From: Patescibacterium sp964540895
GTDB lineage: Bacteria; Patescibacteriota; Patescibacteriia; Patescibacteriales; Patescibacteriaceae
Length of the DNA stretch: 64,000 nucleotides
Assembly (NCBI GenBank): GCA_964540895.1
Contig: CAZIOP010000002.1
Location: 62,001-126,000, forward strand
Direction of reading: 5' to 3'
Shown: in pieces, positions 34,870 to 44,858 of the stretch
Layout of the letters: each line of letters begins with the position of its first letter
How positions within the stretch are numbered: the stretch's first letter is position 1
Translations under genes and position numbers: made by a program
Notes under the pieces: generated by a model
The model's database searches: none
What the model saw: only the letters and a program-made list of their open reading frames with translations
What the model was told of the DNA's origin: nothing

Positions 34870-36381
34870 ATGGGTTTTATAGATAGATTCTTGAATCAAA
34901 TTACTATGTACCGCCTAGTCTTGTATGGACTAGGAGTATTAGCTGTGATTTCTATAGTGGCAGCCATGTTAGGAAAATTATTTTTTACGCCCGAGCAGCT
35001 TCTCATCTCTTTAATAGTGTTACTAGTAACTTGTTTTGGTGTTAATTTTGTTTTAGCAAAAATATATAAACTCCCAATGAATCTTGAATCAGCTGATATT
35101 ACTGCACTGATTCTTTTTTTCATTATGGCTCCGCCTGAATCTTTACAAGAAGTGTTAACGTTAGTTGCAGTTGGAGCTATTGCTATGGTCTCAAAATATA
35201 TTCTAGCTATAAATCGGAAGCATATTTTTAACCCAGCCGCTGTAGCTGTTTTAATTATTAGTTTAGCTGGTTCAGGTATGGCTATTTGGTGGGCAGGTAG
35301 CTCTGTGTTACTACCATTCACGATAATTCTTGGTTTACTAGTAGTCAGAAAGATTCGTCGCTTTGCCATGTTTGGATCTTTTTTAGTTATTAGCTTAATA
35401 ACATTAACTGTCTTTGGTGTCAGCTCTGGGCAACAAATTACAGAGACACTGTCTCAAGCTTTTGTTTCTTGGCCCTTATTATTTTTTGGCACTATTATGC
35501 TTACAGAGCCAGCCACAACTCCACCAGCCAAATATTGGCAATTAGTGTATGGAGCGATGGTAGGAGTTTTATTTTCTTCTCAATTTAAGGTTGGTCCATT
35601 GTATTCAACACCTGAGTTAGCCCTAGTACTTGGTAATATATTTTCATTTATTGTAAGCCCAAAGATAAAGTTACAGTTAGTATTAGAATCAAGTAAGCGT
35701 TTATCAGGTGATATTTACGAATTTATTTTTAAATCCTCTCAGAAATTGGCTTTTCAAGCCGGACAATATTTAGAATGGACTTTACCTCGATTTTATTTTG
35801 ATAGTCGTGGTAATCGCCGCTATTTTACAATTGCCTCTTCACCAACTGAGAATACTGTTCATCTTGGAATACGAACATTTGAAAACGGGAGTGAATTTAA
35901 AAAACAATTAGTAGCGATGAAACCGGGTGAGATAATGACGGCTGCCCAACTTTCAGGCGATTTTATTTTACCGACCAGCAACAATACCAAGTTAGTGTTT
36001 ATTGCTGGAGGTATCGGTATCACCCCGTTTCGGAGTATGGTGAAATATTTAATAGATAAAAAAGAAAAAAGAGATATTATTTTATTGTATGCTTGTATAC
36101 ACCCAGAAAACTTTGTGTACAAAGATATTTTTTCTATAGGTCAAGAAATTGGTCTAAAAACCGAATATATTATTACTGACAAAACCAATGTACCTTCTAA
36201 TTGGACAGGTCGTGTTGGCTATATTGATGAGAAATTATTGCAGGAGGCAGTGCCTGATTACAAACATCGTACGTATTACTTGTCTGGCCCAGAAACAATG
36301 GTTAAGAGCTATCAAACATTATTGCGAAGTGTGGGAATATTAAAGAAGCAGATTAAGAAAGACTATTTCCCGGGTTTTTAA
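34870..36381 (+). CDS. NqrB/RnfD-like membrane domain fused to ferredoxin-NAD(P) reductase
   Basis: A 503-residue fusion. The first ~265 residues hold eight or more membrane helices of the NqrB/RnfD type, with HIFNPAAVAVLI and MLTEPATTPPAKYWQ. The C-terminal ~235 residues are a ferredoxin-NADP reductase module: RRYFTIASSP binds FAD, GGIGITPFRSM binds NAD(P), and YYLSGPETMV is the usual end block. It probably takes electrons from NAD(P)H in the cytoplasm across the membrane to the flavinylated protein encoded two genes upstream. I see no [S/T]GAT-type site in its membrane part. Confidence 0.88.
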   Translation: MGFIDRFLNQITMYRLVLYGLGVLAVISIVAAMLGKLFFTPEQLLISLIVLLVTCFGVNFVLAKIYKLPMNLESADITALILFFIMAPPESLQEVLTLVAVGAIAMVSKYILAINRKHIFNPAAVAVLIISLAGSGMAIWWAGSSVLLPFTIILGLLVVRKIRRFAMFGSFLVISLITLTVFGVSSGQQITETLSQAFVSWPLLFFGTIMLTEPATTPPAKYWQLVYGAMVGVLFSSQFKVGPLYSTPELALVLGNIFSFIVSPKIKLQLVLESSKRLSGDIYEFIFKSSQKLAFQAGQYLEWTLPRFYFDSRGNRRYFTIASSPTENTVHLGIRTFENGSEFKKQLVAMKPGEIMTAAQLSGDFILPTSNNTKLVFIAGGIGITPFRSMVKYLIDKKEKRDIILLYACIHPENFVYKDIFSIGQEIGLKTEYIITDKTNVPSNWTGRVGYIDEKLLQEAVPDYKHRTYYLSGPETMVKSYQTLLRSVGILKKQIKKDYFPGF

Positions 36382-36390
36382 TTTTATATT

Positions 36391-37572
36391 ATGTCAAAGT
36401 GTGTTTATTGCGGTAATAACCCTACTCCACATTTATTATGTTGGTTTAATGAGACTGTTACAGTTATTATGACACCAATTAACCAACTTATTTTTGGAAA
36501 AAAATTTGGTAAGTTTATTTTTAAAAGCACTGGCGTTATTTTTTCACCCTTAGTTCGTGTTATGGAGAAAACTGGCATGATCACATATTCATCTGAAATG
36601 TCTAAAGCCACTAGCTCACGAGCTGAAGTATTATGGGTTGAAGCTAAGCAACGTGGTTTACAGATGGAATCTGTGAGAATTTTTGGACGAGAAAATGATT
36701 CGTATCGAGTCATGATTGGTGATCAGATGATCCATTTTTCAGGACTTCCTCGTCCAGAATATATGCCACGCACTGCTGAATGGTGGATGGATGATAAAGC
36801 TTTAGTTAAAGAAATATTACATAAAGCAGGTATACCTGTTCCAGCTGGCCAAGCATTTTCTAGATATCGACCTTTAAAGAAGATGTTTGAAAAATTGACT
36901 AAGCCAGTAATAATAAAGCCGCGATTAGGTTCACGCGGTCGACATACTACCACATTTATTTACACTGAAGAACAATTGAAAAAAGCATTTAAGATTGCCA
37001 AAGAATTATGTTATTGGGTGGTGATGGAAGAACATTTGGTTGGATCAGTATATCGCGGAACCATGATTGATGGAAAATTAGCCGGTGTGTTGCGAGGTGA
37101 TCCGCCTCGAGTCACAGGTGATGGGATTCACACTGTCCGAGAATTAATTGAAATTAAGAATCAGAATAAACATCCTGAGATTCATAATGTAAAAATAACT
37201 CCATCTATGGAAGTTTTTTTAACACGTACTGATCGTACGTTAGATGATGTTTTATCAGTTGACGAAACAATTGATTTATCAGAAAAAATTGGTGTTTCTT
37301 ATGGTGGGAATAGTGCTGAAGATACTCATCGGACACATCCAGAAACAAAAAAGATTCTTGAAGCAGCCGCAGCAGCAATTGGCGATCCTCTAATTGGATT
37401 TGATTTTATTATTGAACATATTGATCAATCACCGTATGAACAAAAATGGGGTATTATAGAATGTAACGGTGTTCCATTTATTAACCTACATCATGATCCA
37501 ATTGAAGGACCATCCAATAACGTAGCCAAATATGTTTGGGATTTTGTTGAAAAGAATGTAGCGTATTATTAA
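36391..37572 (+). CDS. ATP-grasp ligase-like protein in the flavin operon
   Basis: A 393-residue protein. A short N-terminal CVYC pair and Trp/Cys-rich stretch precede an ATP-grasp domain (about residues 130-390) related to the C-terminal half of cyanophycin synthetase and RimK-like ligases: KPRLGSRGRHTT, EEHLVGSVYRG, RGDPPRVTGDG and a final IECNGVPFINLH metal site. Family enzymes join a carboxylate to an amine using ATP. It starts 9 bases after the reductase and is followed by a terminator, so it belongs to the operon. Why a ligase is linked to this redox module is unknown. Confidence 0.82.
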   Translation: MSKCVYCGNNPTPHLLCWFNETVTVIMTPINQLIFGKKFGKFIFKSTGVIFSPLVRVMEKTGMITYSSEMSKATSSRAEVLWVEAKQRGLQMESVRIFGRENDSYRVMIGDQMIHFSGLPRPEYMPRTAEWWMDDKALVKEILHKAGIPVPAGQAFSRYRPLKKMFEKLTKPVIIKPRLGSRGRHTTTFIYTEEQLKKAFKIAKELCYWVVMEEHLVGSVYRGTMIDGKLAGVLRGDPPRVTGDGIHTVRELIEIKNQNKHPEIHNVKITPSMEVFLTRTDRTLDDVLSVDETIDLSEKIGVSYGGNSAEDTHRTHPETKKILEAAAAAIGDPLIGFDFIIEHIDQSPYEQKWGIIECNGVPFINLHHDPIEGPSNNVAKYVWDFVEKNVAYY

Positions 37573-37594
37573 ATATATTTTTTGCAAAAATAAA

Positions 37595-37627
37595 AACATC
37601 TCGATCACTTGACCGGGATGTTTTTTG
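37595..37627 (+). terminator. terminator of the flavin operon
   Basis: ACATCTCG pairs with CGGGATGT (one G-T pair), 9-11 base loop, then TTTTT; symmetric enough to serve the converging DUF378 gene. Confidence 0.78.
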
Positions 37628-37633
37628 ATTATA

Positions 37634-37864
37634 CTAAGAAGCTGTATGATGAGCTGATTTTTCACTGCAGTATCGGCAGTTAGTCTTGTGTTGAGCTATT
37701 TCTACAATAGCTGAAAGACCAACTAAGATATAGATCAGTTTTGAAAACCAAGCGTCCATACCGCCAAAGAGTTGGCTAATGTCCCAATTGAACAGTCCAA
37801 CTAGGAGCCAGTTCAAACCACCGATAACTAACAATAAAAACGTAAGTGAATGTAGGTTTTTCAT
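37634..37864 (-). CDS. DUF378 family small membrane protein
   Basis: A 76-residue protein with two membrane helices. The start LHSLTFLLLVIGGLNWLLVG and the GLSAIVEIAQH segment match DUF378. A C-terminal CRYC pair is extra. The function of the family is unknown. There is no Shine-Dalgarno site. Confidence 0.85.
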   Translation of the reverse strand: MKNLHSLTFLLLVIGGLNWLLVGLFNWDISQLFGGMDAWFSKLIYILVGLSAIVEIAQHKTNCRYCSEKSAHHTAS

Positions 37865-37946
37865 AAGAATCGAACGTTAGTAATAAAATACACACACTCG
37901 ACCTTTCTATTTAGATTATAGCATATCCAATGGATAAAGGAGTAGT

Positions 37947-37975
37947 TTGACTTATTATAATTTTTGTTGTTTAAT
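37947..37975 (+). promoter_or_regulatory. promoter of the 38024-38335 gene
   Basis: TTGACT, 17-base spacer, TTTAAT; the leader is about 40 bases. Confidence 0.65.
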
Positions 37976-38023
37976 GTAAGAAAATATTTAAAAAATTATA
38001 TATTGAAAGAAAGGAGTACAATC

Positions 38024-38335
38024 TTGAAATTACCGCCTGGGTTTACATTAGAATCTCACACTAAAGTAGGAATGTGTATTGAGATTATCCCCTATATTTA
38101 CTGGGATTGGAGAAAAAATAATGAAACCAGAAAGTTTTTTTTCGATTCAAATAATTTGGGAGATTTAAAGAAAAATTCTGTGAGTGAAAAAACTAGACTC
38201 ATAGAGGATTTACATTTTTCTATTAATGGATGTAAATTTTTGAATGTTTTAATTGCCCAATTAATAGCTAGGAGACCTAGTTCAATAAGTTCATTTAAAG
38301 AGATGAGTTTAAAAAAATTTGTTGAACAATTTTAG
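38024..38335 (+). CDS. small protein, unknown (TTG start, strong SD)
   Basis: A 103-residue basic protein. The TTG start at 38024 is preferred because AAAGGAG lies about 7 bases upstream and the promoter would start transcription after the longer open frame's first codon. No family, signal or membrane segment is recognised. A perfect terminator follows, so it is a single-gene unit of the orphan class. Confidence 0.66.
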   Translation: MKLPPGFTLESHTKVGMCIEIIPYIYWDWRKNNETRKFFFDSNNLGDLKKNSVSEKTRLIEDLHFSINGCKFLNVLIAQLIARRPSSISSFKEMSLKKFVEQF

Positions 38336-38354
38336 TTTTAAAGAATATATAATT

Positions 38355-38383
38355 TCGCCCGAGAATAATCGGGCGATTTTTTT
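38355..38383 (+). terminator. intrinsic terminator
   Basis: A perfect 8-bp stem TCGCCCGA/TCGGGCGA, 6-base loop, then seven T. Confidence 0.9.
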
Positions 38384-38449
38384 ATATTTTGAGCTATGGT
38401 ATACTAAAATAACTTAAAATATAGTTTATTATTGACTAATTTCACTGAG

Positions 38450-40942
38450 ATGGGCCGTCGTCGTAAACAAAAAGATCCGCTTGATTATATCTCAATTCCT
38501 TCGCTTAACTTAAGCTCTGATATTAAACAAAGTATCTGGGCAGTTTTGTTTTTGACCTTAGGTATTATTAGTTTCTTAAGCCTCTTTGATTTAGCTGGAC
38601 AAATGGGTGTGTATTTATTAAAAGGCATGGATTGGTTAGCTGGCTGGGGGAATTGGTTAATTGCCGTATTACTAGTATTAGTGGGGTGGCAAATTTATAA
38701 AAATAAAGAAGAGCGATCAGGCAGCTTAAAATATGTTGGTGCTGTTTTATTCCTCTGGTCATTTTTAGGCATGTTGCAATTATTTGTTGATGTTGATGAA
38801 TGGGACATGGCCTTACAAAGCGGAGAGGGTGGCGGTCATATTGGTTGGACATTGGCCACCATGGTAGTTAGTCTTGCTGGTTTTTGGGCAGGTATTATTA
38901 TTGTGTTAGCATTGCTCATAATTGCATTAATGTTGATGTTTAATACAAACCTGGCAACCTTGTTTAAACATGGAACTATGCCAGCTCGTATGGCAACACG
39001 TCCGTTTGCTTTTCTGTTTAACAAAAAAGATAGTGAACTAGCTCAAGAATATGACGAGAAAATAAATACAGCTGAAGATTCTGATGGCGTTGAAGGTGAG
39101 GTTGATGATAGTTTTAGTTTACGTACCATAAAAGATAAAGCTGCAAGGTCAGGTTTGGCAAAAGCCTCGGTTGACGAAAAGACTAATTGGAAGCCAACTA
39201 ATATTAAAATTGATTTGCCACTCGACCTCTTGAATAGTCGTACTTCTAAGCCAACCTCAGGTGATATAAAAAGTAATATTGAGATTATTAAATCAACTTT
39301 GGATAAATTTAATATTCCGGTGGAAATGGGTGAAGTAAGTGTTGGTCCAACAGTTACTCAATATACGTTGAAACCAGCAGAGGGTATTAAATTATCAAGA
39401 ATTACTGGCTTAAACAATGACTTATCAATGGCTTTGGCAGCTCATCCCGTTCGTATTGAAGCCCCAATTCCAGGCAAAGCGTTAGTGGGTATTGAAGTAC
39501 CTAATAAGACAGTAGCCATTGTTAATTTACGTGAAGTCTTAGAATCTGATGATTTTAAGCGACGTTCTAATAATCTATTAATTGCCCTTGGAAAAGATGT
39601 GGCTGGTAAAGTGTGGCTGGATAGTATTTCCAAAATGCCCCACTTATTAGTAGCCGGTGCTACTGGCTCTGGTAAGTCAGTGATGTTAAACGCTTTGATT
39701 ATTAGTTTGTTATACCAGAATAATCCGGATGATTTGAAGTTTATTATGGTTGACCCTAAACGTGTTGAACTTACTGTGTATAATGGCTTACCGCACTTGC
39801 TTACTCCAGTTATTACTGAAGTATCAAAAACAATTAATGCCCTGAAGTGGTGTTTAAATGAAATGGATCGTCGTTTTGAAACATTAGCTCAAGTTCATAA
39901 GCGTGATATTGAAGGTTACAATCAAGGAGCCAAAGAAAAAATGCCATATATTATTTTCATCATTGATGAGTTAGCTGACTTAATGGTAGTTGCACCAAAA
40001 GAAATGGAAACTGGTGTTGTGCGTTTAGCACAAATGGCTCGGGCTGTTGGTATTCATTTAGTGTTAGCCACGCAACGACCAAGTGTGAATGTTATAACTG
40101 GAACTATTAAAGCTAACATGCCGGCTCGTATTGCTTTCTCAGTTACATCTGGTATTGATTCACGTACAATTTTAGATTCACTAGGTGCTGAAAAATTATT
40201 AGGTCGAGGTGATATGTTGTTTTCAAGTGTTGCGTTAACTAAGCCAAAAAGAATTCAAGGCGCTTTGATTTCTGATCAAGAAATTAAGCGTGTAGTTTCG
40301 TATATTAAAGAAAAAAGTGGAGCTCCAAATTATATTACTGAAATTGTTGATCGACAAAAAGTTCGTGGTATTGCAGGTGTTGGTATAGATGGTGGCTCTG
40401 ACGATGATGATGAATTATTTCAAGAAGCCAAAGAGTTGATTATTAATTCAGGTAAAGCATCAGCTTCATTTTTACAACGCAGATTATCAATCGGCTATGC
40501 TCGTGCGGCTCGTCTATTAGATATTCTTGAAGAGAGTGGAATTATTGGCCCATCAAACGGTGCAAAGCCACGGGAGATTATGGTATCTAAAGAACAGTAT
40601 GAAGCCATGATCCAAGATGGAGTAGCTGGTGCGCGGTTACACGATCAAGCCACAGCTCAAGCACCTGATAATTATTTAGGTGATGACGAGAGTGAAAGCG
40701 GTGATGAAAATAGTGATGATGAAATCACTGATGAAGATGATGCAGAAGAAACCGAAGCACCTGATAAAAATACTGATGTCTCTGTTGAAGAAACCCCTGA
40801 ATTTATGTCTGATTCCAGCCTGGAAGAAATACAAAAAGATGAGGATATTGTCCCCACTTCATCCCCAAGTAAGAAAAGTCCTAAAAAAGACATAGTTGAT
40901 GAAGAAGATTCTAGTGATTTTGAAAGGTATTTTTCTCGCTAA
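38450..40942 (+). CDS. ftsK: DNA translocase FtsK/SpoIIIE
   Basis: An 830-residue protein. Four membrane helices occupy residues ~25-175, followed by a linker. The motor has Walker A GATGSGKS (about residue 403), FIIDELADLM as Walker B, and QRPSVNVITGTIKANMPARI. A winged-helix gamma domain follows (SASFLQRRLSIGYARAARLL), which in FtsK reads chromosome polarity sequences. About 110 further residues form a strongly acidic Asp/Glu-rich tail that standard FtsK lacks. It pumps DNA through the closing septum. The ATG at 38450 is preferred; a TTG at 38432 would add six residues. Confidence 0.96.
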   Translation: MGRRRKQKDPLDYISIPSLNLSSDIKQSIWAVLFLTLGIISFLSLFDLAGQMGVYLLKGMDWLAGWGNWLIAVLLVLVGWQIYKNKEERSGSLKYVGAVLFLWSFLGMLQLFVDVDEWDMALQSGEGGGHIGWTLATMVVSLAGFWAGIIIVLALLIIALMLMFNTNLATLFKHGTMPARMATRPFAFLFNKKDSELAQEYDEKINTAEDSDGVEGEVDDSFSLRTIKDKAARSGLAKASVDEKTNWKPTNIKIDLPLDLLNSRTSKPTSGDIKSNIEIIKSTLDKFNIPVEMGEVSVGPTVTQYTLKPAEGIKLSRITGLNNDLSMALAAHPVRIEAPIPGKALVGIEVPNKTVAIVNLREVLESDDFKRRSNNLLIALGKDVAGKVWLDSISKMPHLLVAGATGSGKSVMLNALIISLLYQNNPDDLKFIMVDPKRVELTVYNGLPHLLTPVITEVSKTINALKWCLNEMDRRFETLAQVHKRDIEGYNQGAKEKMPYIIFIIDELADLMVVAPKEMETGVVRLAQMARAVGIHLVLATQRPSVNVITGTIKANMPARIAFSVTSGIDSRTILDSLGAEKLLGRGDMLFSSVALTKPKRIQGALISDQEIKRVVSYIKEKSGAPNYITEIVDRQKVRGIAGVGIDGGSDDDDELFQEAKELIINSGKASASFLQRRLSIGYARAARLLDILEESGIIGPSNGAKPREIMVSKEQYEAMIQDGVAGARLHDQATAQAPDNYLGDDESESGDENSDDEITDEDDAEETEAPDKNTDVSVEETPEFMSDSSLEEIQKDEDIVPTSSPSKKSPKKDIVDEEDSSDFERYFSR

Positions 40943-40986
40943 TATTAGATAAATTGATACTCTTAGGAGCGTATACGGCTACTCTC

Positions 40987-41014
40987 TTGACAGCGTTTAG
41001 TTATCCTGTATAAT
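40987..41014 (+). promoter_or_regulatory. rRNA (23S-5S) promoter
   Basis: Perfect TTGACA and perfect TATAAT hexamers with a 16-base spacer, the only clear promoter between ftsK and the 23S gene. Transcription would begin near 41021. Confidence 0.82.
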
Positions 41015-41020
41015 AAGGAA

Positions 41021-41119
41021 ACATTCTATGAAGAAATATTTTACTAGTTATCAATATATAAGTGGCTAATAGCTTGACTGCTATTTTGTGTATATTAGCC
41101 GCTGACAAGCGGTTTTTTT
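41021..41119 (+). promoter_or_regulatory. rRNA leader with terminator-like hairpin and short reading frame
   Basis: Just after the promoter is a 13-codon frame, ATG at 41028 to TAA at 41067-41069 (MKKYFTSYQYISG). Then come alternative pairings: AATAGC with GCTATT (41068-41085), or GGCTAATA with TATTAGCC (41064-41071 with 41093-41100), and finally CCGCT-GACA-AGCGG followed by seven T (41099-41119), which looks like an intrinsic terminator. The second and third share two bases. This resembles an attenuator, but no function is shown. Confidence 0.5.
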
Positions 41120-41319
41120 AGTCCCAAATTGAAAAGTTGTGCTTGGCTGAGGGATCAGTAAAAGTGATTCATCAGCTCCGCAGAACCAGTTTATCGGAGC
41201 ATCAGAACATTAACAACGGAATATAGAATGATTACTCAAATAATTTAATTGTAATTTTGTAAGAGTCACAAGAAAGAAAATAAGATTTAAGATTACCTAC
41301 ATTTTTTGAAAATAAAGAT
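41120..41319 (+). other. pre-23S leader, structured, no gene seen
   Basis: This stretch holds nested hairpins (GCTGA...TCAGC around GATCA/TGATT, and GCTCCG/CGGAGC) and the 5' arm of the processing stem. I see no second promoter and no tRNA gene here. Confidence 0.6.
41215..41230 (+). other. pre-23S processing stem, 5' arm
   Basis: AACGGAATATAGAATG is the exact reverse complement of 45905-45920, 14 bases after the mature 23S end. The 16-bp perfect helix would bring the ends of pre-23S together, as in RNase III processing stems. Confidence 0.85.
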
Positions 41320-41940
41320 GTGGGAAAATCTCGTAAGGGTGTATGGTGGATGCCTTGACTCAAGAAGACGATGAAGGACGTAGCAGCCTGCGATAAGCCT
41401 CGGTAAGGTGGCAAGCAACCTTTGACCCGAGGATTTCCGAATGGGGAAACCTATCCTGTTGAAGACAGGATGTCCGCTCGCTGAACACATAGGCGAGTGA
41501 GACGATTACCCGGTGAACTGAAACATCTTAGTAGCCGGAGGAAAAGAGAACAATTTGATCTTTTATCAACGTTGGCGACCTTTCGCCGATTTTGATAAGA
41601 GATTGCGATTCCCTAAGTAGTGGCGAGCGAAAAGGGAGCAGCCCAAACCATTAGAACTACGTATATGTTTTTCACTTTTGTGAAACATGTATACAGAAGG
41701 AATTAGGTCCATATGTTTTAGCGGTGTAGCAAGATGGTCGTGCTTACTACCTAATGCGGTAAGGTAGCGATGGATTTTATTAGCTGAAGTGAGCTGGAAA
41801 GCTCAGCCAGAGACGGTGATAGCCCCGTAAGCGAAAATAATTTCCTCGTTATGATGACATATTCTTAAGTATTGCGAGACTCGTGAAATCTCGTGAGAAA
41901 CCGGGTCGACTATGACCCAAGGCTAAATACTTCTTGAGAT

Positions 41941-41977
<37 letters not shown>

Positions 41978-43467
41978 CATCCCGGTAAGGGAGATGAAAT
42001 AGTATCTGAAACCATATACTTACAAGCAGTCGGAGCCCAGTTTACTGGGTGACGGCGTGCCTATTGAAGAATGAGCCAACGAGTTTGTTGTATGCGGCTT
42101 GATTAATTTGCTTAAAGCAAAGAAGTCACAGTGAAAGCGAGGGTTAATAGCCCGTACTCTTACTTATTAGAAATGGTAATGAATATTCTGCGCAAGCAAA
42201 GTATTTTGTTGCCTTTCTAATATGTAAGAAGGTCGCATGCACAAGACCCGAAGCCGGGTGATCTAACCATGGCCAGGTTGAACCCTGACGAAAGTCAGGG
42301 GGAGGACCGAACCCGTAAGTCGTGCAACACTTTGGGATGAGTTGTGGTTAGCGGAGAAATTCCAATCGAACTCGGCAATAGCTGGTTCTCCTCGAAATAG
42401 CTTTAGGGCTAGCCTCGAGCGCTGAACGTAGGGGGTAGAGCACTGAATGGAAACGGGCCGCAAGGTACCGTTTTCAACCAAACTCCGAATACCTACGCGT
42501 GCAGCTCGGGAGTCAGACTATGGGCGCTAAGGTCCATTAGTCTAAAGGGAAACAGCCCAGATCGCCGTCTAAGGTCCCTAAATATAAACTAAGTGTAAAA
42601 GGTGGTGTCGTGACTGCGACAACTAGGAGGTTGGCTTAGAAGCAGCCATCCTTTAAAGATAGCGTAATAGCTCACTAGTCTAGTCGTCTCGCGCCGAAAA
42701 TGTACCGGGGCTAAGTTTATTACCGAAGACGCGAACTTATCACATTAGTGATAATTGGTAGAGGAGCATTCTAAAACTGCTGAAGTCGTGATGTGAGTCA
42801 TGGTGGAGGTTTTAGAAGAGAGAATGTTGGCATAAGTAGCAAAAAGGCAGGTGAAAACCCTGCCCACCGAAAATCTAAGGGTTCCTGGGCAACGCAAATC
42901 GACCCAGGGTGAGTCGGTCCTAAGGCGAGGCTGCTGTAGTGGCAGCGTAGTCGATGGATGAGCTGGTTAATATTCCAGCACTACTGTAATTTTCCGATGG
43001 GGGGACAAAGTTTTGAGGTTCAAGCGTTTCTATGGTATGAACGTCGCTTGCTATAAGGGCTGATCTAGGCAAATCCGGATCACTAGTCCAAGTAGTCGGC
43101 GGGAGACAAAGTCTTCGGACAGCGTCAACTTGAGCGGAGAGATTTTCAAGAAAAACCTCTAGGGCTAAGGTTACAGTAACCGTACCGCAAACCGACACAG
43201 GTAGATGAGGCGAGGAGCCTCAGGTGTACGAGAGAACCCTCGTTAAGGAACTCGGCAAAACAGCGGTCGTAAGTTAGCAATAAGACCTGCCCGGAGCAAT
43301 CCGGGCCGCAGCGAAAGATTCCAAGTGACTGTTTAGCAAAAACACAGCTCCCTGCTAACTCGCAAGAGGATGTATAGGGGGTGATGCCTGGCCAGTGTCC
43401 GAACGTTAAGAGGAGAGGTCAACCATCTTCGGATGGTGAAGCTTTGAATTGAAGCGCGGATGAACGC

Positions 43468-44240
<773 letters not shown>

Positions 44241-44758
44241 AAGTTCCGACCTGCACGAATGGCATAACAACTTGGAAACTGTCTCAACGAGGGACTCGGC
44301 GAAATTACAAGACCAGTAAAGATGCTGGTTAACCATAGTTGGACGAAAAGACCCCGTGAAGCTTTACTATAGCTTGATATTGGGTTAGGGATATATCTGT
44401 TCAGAATAGGTGGGAGCTTCGGCACCAGTGAGATACCACCCTGATGTATTCTTAATTCTTACTTTGATCCGTGAATCCGGATAGAGGACAGTATCTGGTG
44501 GGTAGTTTGTCTGGGGCGGATGCCTCCTAAAAGGTAACGGAGGCGTTTACAAAGGTTGGCTATCTCGGGATGGAAACCCGAGAGATAGTGTAAAGGCATA
44601 AGCCAGCTTTACTGCAAGACCCGCAAGTCGCGCAGTTGCGAAAGCAGAACTTAGTGATCCGACCGTACGAAATAGAACGGCGGAAGCTCATCGGATAAAA
44701 GCTACTCCGGGGATAACAGGCTAGTCACGCCCAAGCGTCCACAGCGACGGCGTGGTTC

Positions 44759-44791
<33 letters not shown>

Positions 44792-44801
44792 GTGGAGAAG
44801 C

Positions 44802-44854
<53 letters not shown>

Positions 44855-44858
44855 CCGT

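Noticed and set aside
40672..40895. Frames on both strands within the acidic tail of FtsK
   Set aside because: They arise from the repetitive GAT/GAA codons of the tail and have no support of their own.
42920..43198. Minus-strand open frames inside 23S rRNA, such as this one
   Set aside because: They lie in conserved rRNA exon sequence and have no coding features.
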